DNA from: CAYRGQ01 sp964423925 | Lineage (GTDB): Bacteria; Bacteroidota; Bacteroidia; Sphingobacteriales; Sphingobacteriaceae | Direction: 5' to 3' | Length of the DNA: 64,000 bases | NCBI GenBank assembly: GCA_964423925.1 | Contig: CAYRGQ010000004.1 | Coordinates: 32,103 to 96,102 of the forward strand | Shown here: positions 15,511 through 23,128 of the stretch, piece by piece | Position numbering within the stretch: the stretch's first letter is position 1 | Layout of the letters: the number at the start of each line of letters is the position of its first letter | The notes under the pieces: model-generated | Database searches by the model: none | The model's input: only the letters and a program-made list of their open reading frames with translations | Told to the model about the DNA's origin: nothing | Position numbers and translations under genes: made by a program

Positions 15511-17559
15511 ATGAGCGAGGAAAATAAGAATACACCAGGCGGCAAGCAGGAAAATCCGGATGCCAATCCAGAGACCAACTCCGCCGAACAACCTGCCCAG
15601 ACAACCACACAAGACAAGGATCAATCCAACTACTCTGCAGACAATATCCAGGTTCTGGAAGGGCTGGAAGCCGTTCGGAAACGGCCTTCCATGTACATCG
15701 GCGATACGGGCGTAAAAGGCCTGCATCACTTGGTGTATGAAGTTGTCGACAACTCGATTGACGAGGCGGTAGCCGGCTATTGCGACGATATCCGTGTGAC
15801 CATCCACAAAGACAACTCCGTGACCGTGGAAGACAACGGGCGGGGTATCCCTACCGGAATCAATAAGAAGGAAAATAAGTCGGCGCTGGAACTCGTGATG
15901 ACCGTTCTGCACGCCGGCGGCAAATTTGACAAGGATACCTATAAGGTGTCTGGCGGTTTGCACGGTGTGGGCGTTTCCTGCGTTAACGCCCTGTCCACGG
16001 TATTGATCGCCGAGGTGCATAGGGAGGGGAAAGTGTTTGTGCAGGAATATCACCAAGGTAAGCCGCAGTACGAGGTGAAAACTATCGGAGAAAGCGAACG
16101 GACGGGTACGAAGGTAACGTTCAAACCCGACCCAGCGATTTTCACCACCACTACCGCTTACAATTACGACACGTTGGCGAGTCGTCTGCGCGAACTGGCG
16201 TTTTTGAATAAAGGCATTCGTCTGACCCTCACGGACGAACGGGAAGTCCAGGAAGAAGGCGGCTTTTTGTCCGACACTTTCCTGTCCGAAGGCGGACTGC
16301 GGGAGTTCGTGGGATTTTTAGATGGCACTAGACAGCCCTTGATTCCTGAGCCGATTTATGTCGAAGGCATTAAGTCGGGCACGCCCGTGGAGCTGGCCCT
16401 ACAGTACAATGAAACGTATTCTGAAAACGTCCATTCCTATGTCAATAACATCAACACGATTGAAGGTGGCACGCATGTGGCAGGATTTAGGCGTGGGCTA
16501 ACGCGTACCCTCAAAGCGTATGCGGATAAATCAGGTTTGTTGAAAAACCTGAAAATCGAGATAACCGGGGATGACTTCCGCGAAGGATTGACCGCGGTCA
16601 TTTCCGTGAAAGTTGCCGAACCTCAGTTTGAAGGCCAAACCAAAACCAAGCTGGGTAACAGTGAGGTCATGGGTGCCGTCGACCAAGCGGTGGGCGAGGC
16701 ATTAGGATATTACCTGGAAGAACACCCTAAGGAGGCGAAAACCATCGTTCAGAAGGTTATCATTGCTGCGCAGGCACGTGCGGCTGCGCGCAAAGCCCGC
16801 GATATGGTGCAACGCAAAAGCGTGCTCGGCGGAAGCGGTTTGCCGGGCAAATTGGCCGATTGTGCGAATAGTGATCCCTCCAAGTGCGAAATTTACCTAG
16901 TCGAGGGTGACTCGGCAGGCGGTACGGCCAAACAGGGTCGCGACCGGGAGTTCCAGGCCATTCTGCCCTTGCGGGGTAAAATCCTCAACGTAGAGAAAGC
17001 CATGGAGCACAAAATCTACGAAAACGAGGAAATCAAAAACATGTTTACGGCTTTGGGTGTCAGCATCGGGACGGAGGAGGACGCGAAAGCCCTGAATCTT
17101 GAAAAGCTTAGATACCATCGGGTCATCATCATGACGGATGCCGACGTTGACGGGTCGCACATTACCACGCTAATCCTCACGTTCTACTTCCGCTACATGA
17201 AGGAATTGATCGAAAAAGGTTATGTCTACATCGCTACACCGCCGCTCTACCTGGTCAAGAAAGGTAAGGAACAGGAGTATGCATGGAACGACGACCAACG
17301 TGATGCCGCCATTCAGCGACTTAAGGGTGCAGGACGCGACGACAGCGTACACGTACAACGTTACAAAGGCTTGGGTGAGATGAACGCCGAACAGCTCTGG
17401 GAAACTACCATGAATCCAGAGACAAGGACGCTGCGCAGAGTGACGATTGAAAGCGCAGCGGAAAGCGACCGTATCTTCTCCATGCTCATGGGCGATGAGG
17501 TGGCGCCACGTCGTGAGTTTATCGAACGCAATGCCAAGTACGCGCGTATCGACACCTAA
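15511..17559 (+). CDS. gyrB: DNA gyrase subunit B
   Basis: ATPase subunit of DNA gyrase, 682 aa from the ATG at 15511, a start supported by the promoter geometry. The GHKL ATPase domain has the N-terminal Y-I-G-D-T-G segment, E-V-V-D-N-S-I-D-E-A with the catalytic Glu, and D-N-G-R-G-I-P. The TOPRIM domain carries E-G-D-S-A-G-G and D-A-D-V-D-G-S-H-I. The gyrase-B C-terminal domain has Q-R-Y-K-G-L-G-E-M. The first ~50 residues before Y-S-A-D-N-I-Q-V-L-E are an Asn/Gln/Pro-rich extension of low complexity. It ends with a strong intrinsic terminator (17592-17620). gyrA is not in the window. Confidence 0.96.
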   Translation: MSEENKNTPGGKQENPDANPETNSAEQPAQTTTQDKDQSNYSADNIQVLEGLEAVRKRPSMYIGDTGVKGLHHLVYEVVDNSIDEAVAGYCDDIRVTIHKDNSVTVEDNGRGIPTGINKKENKSALELVMTVLHAGGKFDKDTYKVSGGLHGVGVSCVNALSTVLIAEVHREGKVFVQEYHQGKPQYEVKTIGESERTGTKVTFKPDPAIFTTTTAYNYDTLASRLRELAFLNKGIRLTLTDEREVQEEGGFLSDTFLSEGGLREFVGFLDGTRQPLIPEPIYVEGIKSGTPVELALQYNETYSENVHSYVNNINTIEGGTHVAGFRRGLTRTLKAYADKSGLLKNLKIEITGDDFREGLTAVISVKVAEPQFEGQTKTKLGNSEVMGAVDQAVGEALGYYLEEHPKEAKTIVQKVIIAAQARAAARKARDMVQRKSVLGGSGLPGKLADCANSDPSKCEIYLVEGDSAGGTAKQGRDREFQAILPLRGKILNVEKAMEHKIYENEEIKNMFTALGVSIGTEEDAKALNLEKLRYHRVIIMTDADVDGSHITTLILTFYFRYMKELIEKGYVYIATPPLYLVKKGKEQEYAWNDDQRDAAIQRLKGAGRDDSVHVQRYKGLGEMNAEQLWETTMNPETRTLRRVTIESAAESDRIFSMLMGDEVAPRREFIERNAKYARIDT

Positions 17560-17591
17560 CCAGCAATCATTTATCCAGTATAGATAAAGGG

Positions 17592-17620
17592 AAAGCGCTC
17601 GCAATCGGGCGCTTTTTTTT
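17592..17620 (+). terminator. Intrinsic terminator of gyrB
   Basis: AAAGCGCTCG (17592-17601), loop CAAT, CGGGCGCTTT (17606-17615): a 10-bp stem with one G-U pair followed by an unbroken T-run to 17620, 33 bp after the gyrB stop. Confidence 0.85.
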
Positions 17621-17665
17621 ATGGGTCACATTTCCTGCGGCGTTGATCGACGAAAGGAAGTTCGC

Positions 17666-18091
17666 TCATTCGCAATGTTCCAAGGACGCCCGTATTTCTT
17701 CCGTTGTGAAAATGGGCATCTCATTGCCGAAGGAATTGCTGATATAGGTAAGCACGTAGGCGATATCCGTAGCGGTGAGTTGAGGTGTGCCGGGCATAGG
17801 TGTGTCGTACGTTACGCCGTGCACCATAATCTCGCCGGACAGACCGTGCTTGACCCAGCACGCCAATTGCTCGCGATTATCCTCCAAATACGAAAGGTCT
17901 GTGAGCGGGGGATAGAGCGTTCCTAAGCCCTCGCCGCTAGTGCCGTGACAGTTTTGGCAGTGGGTAGCGTAGACGTTTTTTCCGTTGATGATGTACTGGG
18001 CTTTGCGAATCGAATGCTGATCTTGGCACGCCCACAGCGCCCAATAGCAAAGCGCTATACCGAAAATAACTAAGCCTGTGCGCAAACGCAT
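17666..18091 (-). CDS. Membrane-attached c-type cytochrome
   Basis: A 141-aa monohaem cytochrome c. The N-terminal hydrophobic stretch ends in Leu-Trp-Ala-Cys (Cys22), fitting a lipoprotein signal or a membrane anchor. The haem-binding motif is C-Q-N-C-H at 45-49 in Y-A-T-H-C-Q-N-C-H-G-T-S-G-E-G, followed by L-Y-P-P-L-T-D-L. The candidate axial Met lies in V-H-G-V-T-Y-D-T-P-M-P. It starts 25 bp after the SCO gene on the same strand, so it is probably an electron carrier at the outer face of the inner membrane working near a copper-haem oxidase, none of which is in the window. It converges on gyrB. Confidence 0.88.
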   Translation of the reverse strand: MRLRTGLVIFGIALCYWALWACQDQHSIRKAQYIINGKNVYATHCQNCHGTSGEGLGTLYPPLTDLSYLEDNREQLACWVKHGLSGEIMVHGVTYDTPMPGTPQLTATDIAYVLTYISNSFGNEMPIFTTEEIRASLEHCE

Positions 18092-18116
18092 GTCATTCTA
18101 GATGTCGGACGCGTCA

Positions 18117-18773
18117 TTAACGTGTCTGTTCGTATTCTTTCAGGAGGATAGCCAACTCTTCAAACAACACCTCCACCTGTTGGTCGTTGGTGCCGTCGTA
18201 TGCGCCTCGGATGTGCCTATCCTTATCCACGAGGATAAAGTACCCGCTATGGTCGTATCCACCGGGTGCGGTATCGTCTTCCTTGGTGTAGACCATATAG
18301 TGGTCTGATATTCCATAGATCGCTTCCTTGCTGCCCGTCACGAATTGCCAGCGCTGATCAGTGACGCCGAGCTTCTCGGCGTAGGCTTTCAACACGGAAG
18401 GGTGGTCATATTTAAAGTCGATGCTATGGGAAAGAAATTTGACGCGGTCGTCGTTCGCATACTGTTGGTATACCTTCAGCAGGTTGCGCTGCATGGTGGG
18501 GCAGATGCTCGGACAATGGGTAAAGAAGAAATTAGCAATGTACGGCCCGCTTTCGAAATCCTTGTTTGAAATCAGCACGCTGTCCTGGTTGAGGAATTCG
18601 AAATCCGGGATTTGCTGGTATATCGTGTCTATGACAGTCTGCCCGTCGATGGTTTTAGTGACGGGCTCGCGGTGGCCCAGGATGGGCAGCGTGCGTTCAG
18701 GCGAGCTCGTGCAGGCGGCCATGCCCAAAGCGAAGGTCAAGAACAGGACGAACGCTCGAGAAGTTTTTTGCAT
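18117..18773 (-). CDS. SCO1/SenC-family copper chaperone lipoprotein
   Basis: A 218-aa thioredoxin-fold protein of the SCO family, which delivers copper to the CuA site of cytochrome oxidase or acts as a thiol reductase. The lipobox G-M-A-A-C gives Cys21. The copper motif C-P-S-I-C is at 87-91 in F-F-T-H-C-P-S-I-C-P-T-M, and the distal His ligand lies in Y-D-H-S-G-Y-F-I-L-V-D. All three copper ligands are present, so it should be functional. It sits between a small lipoprotein gene (55 bp upstream) and the cytochrome c gene (25 bp downstream), a respiratory maturation context. Confidence 0.93.
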   Translation of the reverse strand: MQKTSRAFVLFLTFALGMAACTSSPERTLPILGHREPVTKTIDGQTVIDTIYQQIPDFEFLNQDSVLISNKDFESGPYIANFFFTHCPSICPTMQRNLLKVYQQYANDDRVKFLSHSIDFKYDHPSVLKAYAEKLGVTDQRWQFVTGSKEAIYGISDHYMVYTKEDDTAPGGYDHSGYFILVDKDRHIRGAYDGTNDQQVEVLFEELAILLKEYEQTR

Positions 18774-18827
18774 GAAGCGGAATATCTTAAAATGTGGGTA
18801 CTATACTCGGAATGGTGTTTTTATAAC

Positions 18828-19271
18828 CTAAAGAAACTGCGCGAGCTTTTCGGTGATTTGGGCCGCCGCTTCATCAAACTGGATTTTCATCGCTTCCATT
18901 TTTTTTACTTCGTCAGCGTAGTACGCTTCGCGTTCCTCACTGGTAGGGAAGTCGACATCCGGGTCGAATTCGTGCATCCACGTGGACATAACATCGTTGG
19001 CGTTATTTAGATTTGTTTTCAACGCCGTTAACTCCGCGCGCGTGTGCACGGTGTCCAGTCCCGGGTGCTCCGCTTCCAATGCGCTGAGATTGGCTAATAG
19101 CGAATCAATTTGCATGGTCGTTCGGTCGAACCTGCTCACCTGCGGCATAATTTCATCATGGATGGCGATCGCTTCATCGCGCAGGGCGTTCGCCTTACCG
19201 GCGTCCACGCCGCTGTTGCAGGCAAAAAATGCCGTTCCGGCTATTGCAAATAACAAAAATGTCTTCTTCAT
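18828..19271 (-). CDS. Small helical lipoprotein of unknown function
   Basis: A 147-aa protein. The signal M-K-K-T-F-L-L-F-A-I-A-G-T-A-F-F-A-C has a lipobox Cys18. The remainder is almost entirely helical with heptad-like Leu/Ile/Met spacing (I-A-I-H-D-E-I-M-P-Q; L-L-A-N-L-S-A-L-E-A), suggesting a helical bundle on the membrane. A conserved W-M-H-E-F-D-P-D segment occurs near residue 105. Similar short lipoproteins in Sphingobacteria have been mislabelled 'viral A-type inclusion protein'. First gene of the lipoprotein-SCO-cytochrome c set, with a promoter at about 19400-19369. A role in respiratory copper handling is only suggested by context. Confidence 0.8.
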   Translation of the reverse strand: MKKTFLLFAIAGTAFFACNSGVDAGKANALRDEAIAIHDEIMPQVSRFDRTTMQIDSLLANLSALEAEHPGLDTVHTRAELTALKTNLNNANDVMSTWMHEFDPDVDFPTSEEREAYYADEVKKMEAMKIQFDEAAAQITEKLAQFL

Positions 19272-19368
19272 AACATGAGTTTTTGTTTTCGGATTGTCTC
19301 ATCCAGTTAACAAGCGCCGTCTTGTTTTTGTTTATCTGACCGCGCTGCGAAAAGGCCTTGTATACGGG

Positions 19369-19400
19369 CAAACTTACGCAAAAGTAGCTGGACTTGCAAT
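19369..19400 (-). promoter_or_regulatory. Promoter for the lipoprotein-SCO-cytochrome c set
   Basis: On the minus strand: ATTG (19400-19397), 20 bp, TAAGTTTG (19376-19369). A second possible -7 box, TACTTTTG, overlaps at 19386-19379. The gene start is about 98 nt downstream, leaving a leader of roughly 90 nt. Confidence 0.5.
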
Positions 19401-19436
19401 GTACGGCCTGGGTGTCTGGCTACCGGCGAGGTCGAA

Positions 19437-20081
19437 TTAGGAAGGTTCGGCGGCCGCTTTTTCGACAAAATACTCGTCCGCTCCGTCGTGTTTGACCGCG
19501 AGCACGCCCGCGAGGATGAGGTCGACGAGCAGGCGCTGTGTTTTACGGCGGGAGAGCCGCAAATGTTGGCACAGCTCGCGCAGGCGTGGGCGGCTATGGG
19601 TTTGGAAATACGCAAGGAGTTCGCGTTCTTTCTCGCCGTAGTTGATGAGCGTGCCTTGTGAGTCGTGTTGTCGTCGAAGGACGTCTACCACTACCTTGCC
19701 GGCTAGGATGCTCTCATCGGCTACACGGATGTACACCCACCATTTACCATCTTCGCTTTGGGCATAGTGGGGCTTGGCATCGCTTTCCGCAATTTCGGCA
19801 ATGAGGACTAGCTTCTCGTCCACTAGGTGCTCGCTAAACGAAATGTCTACGGCCGGACGGCAATAGACGGCGGCGGCGCGCTCAAGCATGTATTTGTCTT
19901 CGTCCTCATGCTTGACGCCTTTCACTTTACCGTCGTCCGCCACGCCCACCAGTAGGCGTCCACCTTTGTGATTGGCAAATGCTACGAGGGTTTTGGCGAT
20001 TTTTTCAAAACCACTTATTTTGTTTTTGAAATCGAGTTGCTCGCCTTCGCCCTGATAAATAAGCGATTTGATGTTGTACAC
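19437..20081 (-). CDS. AlbA_2 (Schlafen-like) domain protein with winged helix
   Basis: A 214-aa protein from the GTG at 20081, which lies 2 bp after the stop of the upstream DUF4442 gene; a longer frame reads back through that gene and is not credible. Residues 1-120 are an AlbA_2/Schlafen-type domain: an early E-G-E-Q-L-D-F-K, then F-A-N-H-K-G-G-R-L-L-V-G-V-A-D-D-G. The C-terminal ~70 residues (L-R-E-L-C-Q-H-L-R-L-S-R-R-K-T-Q-R-L-L) form a winged helix. Such proteins are predicted nucleic-acid binders or regulators; some Schlafens are RNases. Coupling to DUF4442 is by position only. The target is unknown. Confidence 0.8.
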   Translation of the reverse strand: MYNIKSLIYQGEGEQLDFKNKISGFEKIAKTLVAFANHKGGRLLVGVADDGKVKGVKHEDEDKYMLERAAAVYCRPAVDISFSEHLVDEKLVLIAEIAESDAKPHYAQSEDGKWWVYIRVADESILAGKVVVDVLRRQHDSQGTLINYGEKERELLAYFQTHSRPRLRELCQHLRLSRRKTQRLLVDLILAGVLAVKHDGADEYFVEKAAAEPS

Positions 20082-20083
20082 GG

Positions 20084-20590
20084 TTAGTTGGTTTTTTCGG
20101 TAGCGGCCGCGAGTGCGTCCATGCCTACAAACGAACGGTTGCGGATATAGACTTCGTTTTCGGCTTCGGCACACAAGACTCCGTTGCGATCTACCACGGA
20201 TATTTTAAAGGTTTTGGTGAATTTGCCGATAGATTGCAAAGCCGCTTCGGCTTCAGCGATATCGGCGGGCAAAATCTGGATTTGGATGCTGAGCGAATTG
20301 TAGGCGGGCTTGACGAATCGGATCGCGCTGCTCTTTAGCCATACCACGGTATCATACCCTTTCCGCTTCAATAACTGATCGAACAGGAGTGGGTAAAAAG
20401 GGTCCGTAGCAGCGAAGATGGTGCCGCCAAAAATGGATCCATTCGAATTGCGGTTCAGTAGGCTCCGCGATACATGGATGTCCACCTGTTGGAAATCAGG
20501 GTGGAAACGACGAACCCATATCCGCTGAAAAAAGAGGAGCGGATACAACCGCAGCGCCCACGTGAGCATACGAGCCGATACTTTCATCAT
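20084..20590 (-). CDS. DUF4442 hotdog-fold thioesterase-like protein
   Basis: A 168-aa protein of the DUF4442 group, a hotdog-fold family related to acyl-CoA thioesterases. It starts with two adjacent Met codons (20590, 20587). The central N-G-S-I-F-G-G-T-I-F-A-A-T-D-P segment corresponds to the hotdog helix region that contacts the acyl-CoA pantetheine in related enzymes, with Asp a candidate catalytic residue. The second half is alternating strand (T-F-K-I-S-V-V-D-R-N-G; C-A-E-A-E-N-E-V-Y). The -7-like box TAACTTTA (20601-20594) lies just before the gene. It is followed at 2 bp by the AlbA_2 gene. Substrate unknown. Confidence 0.8.
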   Translation of the reverse strand: MMKVSARMLTWALRLYPLLFFQRIWVRRFHPDFQQVDIHVSRSLLNRNSNGSIFGGTIFAATDPFYPLLFDQLLKRKGYDTVVWLKSSAIRFVKPAYNSLSIQIQILPADIAEAEAALQSIGKFTKTFKISVVDRNGVLCAEAENEVYIRNRSFVGMDALAAATEKTN

Positions 20591-20690
20591 GGCTAAAGTT
20601 AACCAAAAAAATGTAAGCCGGAAAGCAATTCGGCACCTGGCAAACAGTCGGAGGCCAGGGACTTAGGCAGCTACGCGAAGGCGCAGGCAC

Positions 20691-20849
20691 TCATCGATTG
20701 GGGCATTTTTTGCAGCGCTTTCCCTTTTTGTATTTCTTGCAGCACTTCTTGAAGTCGATGCACCCATGGCACGAAAAGGGATTGAGACCCTTGAAGTGCT
20801 CTAGGTTGAGTTCCACCGCTGGATGAATTTCTTGATCGTCGCGCAACAT
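20691..20849 (-). CDS. Small cysteine- and lysine-rich protein
   Basis: A 52-aa frame from the ATG at 20849. The first half is neutral to acidic; the second is Cys/Lys-rich: C-H-G-C, then a C-C pair, then C-K-K-C close to the C terminus, interleaved with K-K-Y-K-K-G-K-R. Six cysteines in 25 residues in C-x2-C spacing suggest zinc or other metal binding, with a basic surface fit for nucleic acid or membrane phosphate. A full -7 box TATATTTG (20878-20871) sits about 22 nt upstream of the ATG; an alternative TTG start at 20873 would overlap it. I do not recognise a named family. Both neighbours are unrelated. Confidence 0.55.
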   Translation of the reverse strand: MLRDDQEIHPAVELNLEHFKGLNPFSCHGCIDFKKCCKKYKKGKRCKKCPNR

Positions 20850-20870
20850 CACATGCAAATCTGTCCGGCG

Positions 20871-20878
20871 CAAATATA
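20871..20878 (-). promoter_or_regulatory. -7 promoter box for the small Cys-rich gene
   Basis: The minus strand reads TATATTTG, a full TAnnTTTG match 22 nt before the ATG at 20849. No clear -33 box. Its position argues against the upstream TTG start. Confidence 0.45.
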
Positions 20879-21079
20879 CGTTTATTATGTAGAAAGATTC
20901 TAATTAAGGGGATTCTTTTATCGCCATGTGTGGAACTTTGCCTTCTTTCGCTTCCAGGAGTCGGTCGCTTTTTTACCACACCCGTGCGCTCGCTTACGGC
21001 TAGTCGTTTGATTTTTAGGGAGAATTTCACTATTTTGTCAGCACGGCGTAGCTAAAGGTCCAATTATAAACGTACAGCC

Positions 21080-21778
21080 ATGATTCGAAAAGTTGTAAAT
21101 GACGCAAGGGAAGCCATCGCCGACATTCCTGATGGTGCCACACTGATGTTAGGCGGCTTCGGCTTGTGTGGTATCCCCGAAAATTGCATCGCCGAACTCG
21201 TTGCTAAGGGCGTGCAAAACCTGACGTGCATCTCCAATAATGCGGGCGTTGATGACTTTGGCATCGGGCTAATGCTGAAAAAGCGGCAAGTAAAGAAAAT
21301 GGTTGCTTCTTACGTTGGGGAGAATGCCGAATTCGAGCGGCAGTTGCTCAGTGGCGAATTGGAGGTGGAACTGATACCGCAGGGTACGCTCGCCACGCGT
21401 TGCATGGCGGCTGGATACGGTATGCCTGCCATATTTACACCGGCCGGCGTGGGCACTGAAGTTGCCGAAGGCAAAGAGGTGCGTCAGTTCAATGGCAAGG
21501 ACTATTTGATGGAGCTGGCCTTAGAGGCTGATTTCGCGCTTGTTAAGGCGTGGAAAGGCGACACGGCCGGAAACCTGATGTACCGCATGACGGCTCGGAA
21601 CTTCAATCCGATTATGGCCATGGCTGGAAAAATAACCATCGCGGAGGTAGAAGAACTAGTCGAGGTTGGCGAGTTGGATCCTGACCACATCCATACACCC
21701 GGCATTTACGTGCATCGGATATTCCAGGGCACCGACTACGAAAAGCGCATCGAACAACGCACAGTGAGGGAACCGTAG
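21080..21778 (+). CDS. scoA: 3-oxoacid CoA-transferase subunit A
   Basis: Alpha subunit of a succinyl-CoA:3-oxoacid (acetoacetate) CoA-transferase, moving CoA from succinyl-CoA to acetoacetate. The 232-aa protein has the CoA-transferase family I signature G-G-F-G-L-C-G-I-P-E-N near residue 30 and the conserved N-N-A-G-V-D-D-F-G. It is followed at 32 bp by the B subunit, and the pair forms an alpha2beta2 enzyme in relatives. A weak promoter (TTTG at 21007-21010, 20 bp, TATTTTG at 21031-21037) precedes it. Substrate preference among short 3-oxoacids cannot be read from the sequence. Confidence 0.92.
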   Translation: MIRKVVNDAREAIADIPDGATLMLGGFGLCGIPENCIAELVAKGVQNLTCISNNAGVDDFGIGLMLKKRQVKKMVASYVGENAEFERQLLSGELEVELIPQGTLATRCMAAGYGMPAIFTPAGVGTEVAEGKEVRQFNGKDYLMELALEADFALVKAWKGDTAGNLMYRMTARNFNPIMAMAGKITIAEVEELVEVGELDPDHIHTPGIYVHRIFQGTDYEKRIEQRTVREP

Positions 21779-21810
21779 CGTTCTAACGAGCAAAACGAAC
21801 TATAAGCATC

Positions 21811-22473
21811 ATGTTGGACAAAAACGGAATCGCGAAGCGAATAGCGAAAGAGGTCAAGGACGGCTATTACGTCAATCTGGGTATCGGCATACCTACTTTG
21901 GTGGCTAATTACATTCCCGATGACCTAAACGTGGTGCTGCAGTCCGAAAATGGTCTCCTCGGCATGGGCCCGTTTCCGTGGGCCGGTGACGAGGATGCCG
22001 ACCTGATTAATGCCGGCAAACAGACGATTACCATGTTGCCCGGATCGGCGGTATTTGATTCGGCGATGAGTTTTGGGATGATCCGTGCCCAGAAAGTGGA
22101 TCTGACAATACTGGGGGCCATGGAGGTGTCTGAGTTTGGGGACATTGCCAATTGGAAGATACCCGGCAAGATGGTTAAGGGCATGGGCGGCGCCATGGAC
22201 TTGGTGGCCTCGGCCAAGCAAATCATCGTTGCCATGCAGCAAGTAAACAAGGCGGGAGAAAGCAAGCTGCTGTCGCAATGCACGCTGCCACTCACCGGCG
22301 TACGGTGTATTCGTAAGGTCGTGACAGAAATGGCTGTTTTTGACATCGACGTGGACAAGGGCGGATTTATTCTCCGCGAGCGCGCCCCTGGCGTAAGTGT
22401 CGATCAAATCCGTAACGCTACGGCAGGCAAATTCATTGCGTCTGACGATGTGCCTGAGATGGACTTGAGCTAA
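21811..22473 (+). CDS. scoB: 3-oxoacid CoA-transferase subunit B
   Basis: Beta subunit of the same CoA-transferase, 220 aa. The catalytic glutamate that forms the enzyme-CoA thioester is Glu46 in L-Q-S-E-N-G-L-L-G. G-I-G-I-P-T-L near residue 25 and the later G-A-M-E-V-S and V-T-E-M-A-V-F-D match the family. The last 41 bp overlap the C-terminal coding part of uridine kinase on the opposite strand. Confidence 0.93.
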   Translation: MLDKNGIAKRIAKEVKDGYYVNLGIGIPTLVANYIPDDLNVVLQSENGLLGMGPFPWAGDEDADLINAGKQTITMLPGSAVFDSAMSFGMIRAQKVDLTILGAMEVSEFGDIANWKIPGKMVKGMGGAMDLVASAKQIIVAMQQVNKAGESKLLSQCTLPLTGVRCIRKVVTEMAVFDIDVDKGGFILRERAPGVSVDQIRNATAGKFIASDDVPEMDLS

Positions 22474-23104
22474 CCCCAAGTGTTCGCTTCAGCTCGGCAG
22501 CGATTGCGTTCGTTTCGCGTATGATGTTTTCGGGATCGTCCGTGTTGTTGATAATAATCCTATCGCAACTGTGGCGATAAGGGACGAGGTATTCGTTATA
22601 GGCGGGTACCACGTGGTTGACCCACTTGTACCGCACATCTTCCTCAAAATAACCCCGTTCGATCAAGTCGCGTCGTAGCCGGCGTTTCAACGCTATCTCC
22701 TCGTCTGCCGCTAGGAATATCCGCTCGTCCAGCATGGCATTCACTTCGCTGTAATGGAAAATAAAGAGTCCCTCAACGATGAGAATGGGGGCTGGCTTAA
22801 TTTCCAGTATTTTCGGCTTCAACGCGGGGTTATTAAACGTGTATTCCTCTTTGACGATGGTTTTCCCCTCCATCAAGCTTTGGATGTCTCGATAGAACGC
22901 GTCGCGGTCGATGGCCGTCGGCAAGTCGAAGTTGTATAGTTTGTTTTCTTCCTGGGTTTTGGTGTTGGCGGGTATATAATAGTCATCCTGGGAGATGAGC
23001 GTCACTTCATGTGGTTCAAAATGGTGCAGAAAGCACTTTAGAAAGAAGGTTTTTCCCGATCCGCTGCTCCCTGCTATACCTATTACATACGGTTTTTCTG
23101 TCAT
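22433..23104 (-). CDS. udk: Uridine kinase family
   Basis: P-loop kinase phosphorylating uridine and cytidine in pyrimidine salvage. The 223-aa protein has the P-loop G-S-S-G-S-G-K-T at residues 12-19, the nucleoside-binding D-D-Y-Y segment, F-D-L-P-T-A-I-D and the later L-I-V-E-G-L-F-I-F. The ATG at 23104 is preferred over a TTG at 23116. Relative to E. coli Udk the lid and C-terminal segments are more diverged, so a related phosphoribulokinase/uridine-kinase-like role is possible. The tail overlaps scoB by 41 bp tail to tail. It follows the LysM gene (24-bp gap) on the same strand. Confidence 0.85.
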   Translation of the reverse strand: MTEKPYVIGIAGSSGSGKTFFLKCFLHHFEPHEVTLISQDDYYIPANTKTQEENKLYNFDLPTAIDRDAFYRDIQSLMEGKTIVKEEYTFNNPALKPKILEIKPAPILIVEGLFIFHYSEVNAMLDERIFLAADEEIALKRRLRRDLIERGYFEEDVRYKWVNHVVPAYNEYLVPYRHSCDRIIINNTDDPENIIRETNAIAAELKRTLGVSSSPSQAHRQTQ

Positions 23105-23128
23105 TTCTTCACGCAAACTAGGTCGGGA

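Noticed and set aside
15361..16056. Leftward 231-aa frame overlapping the gyrB 5' part
   Set aside because: It crosses the gyrB promoter and dyad and is antisense to the conserved ATPase domain.
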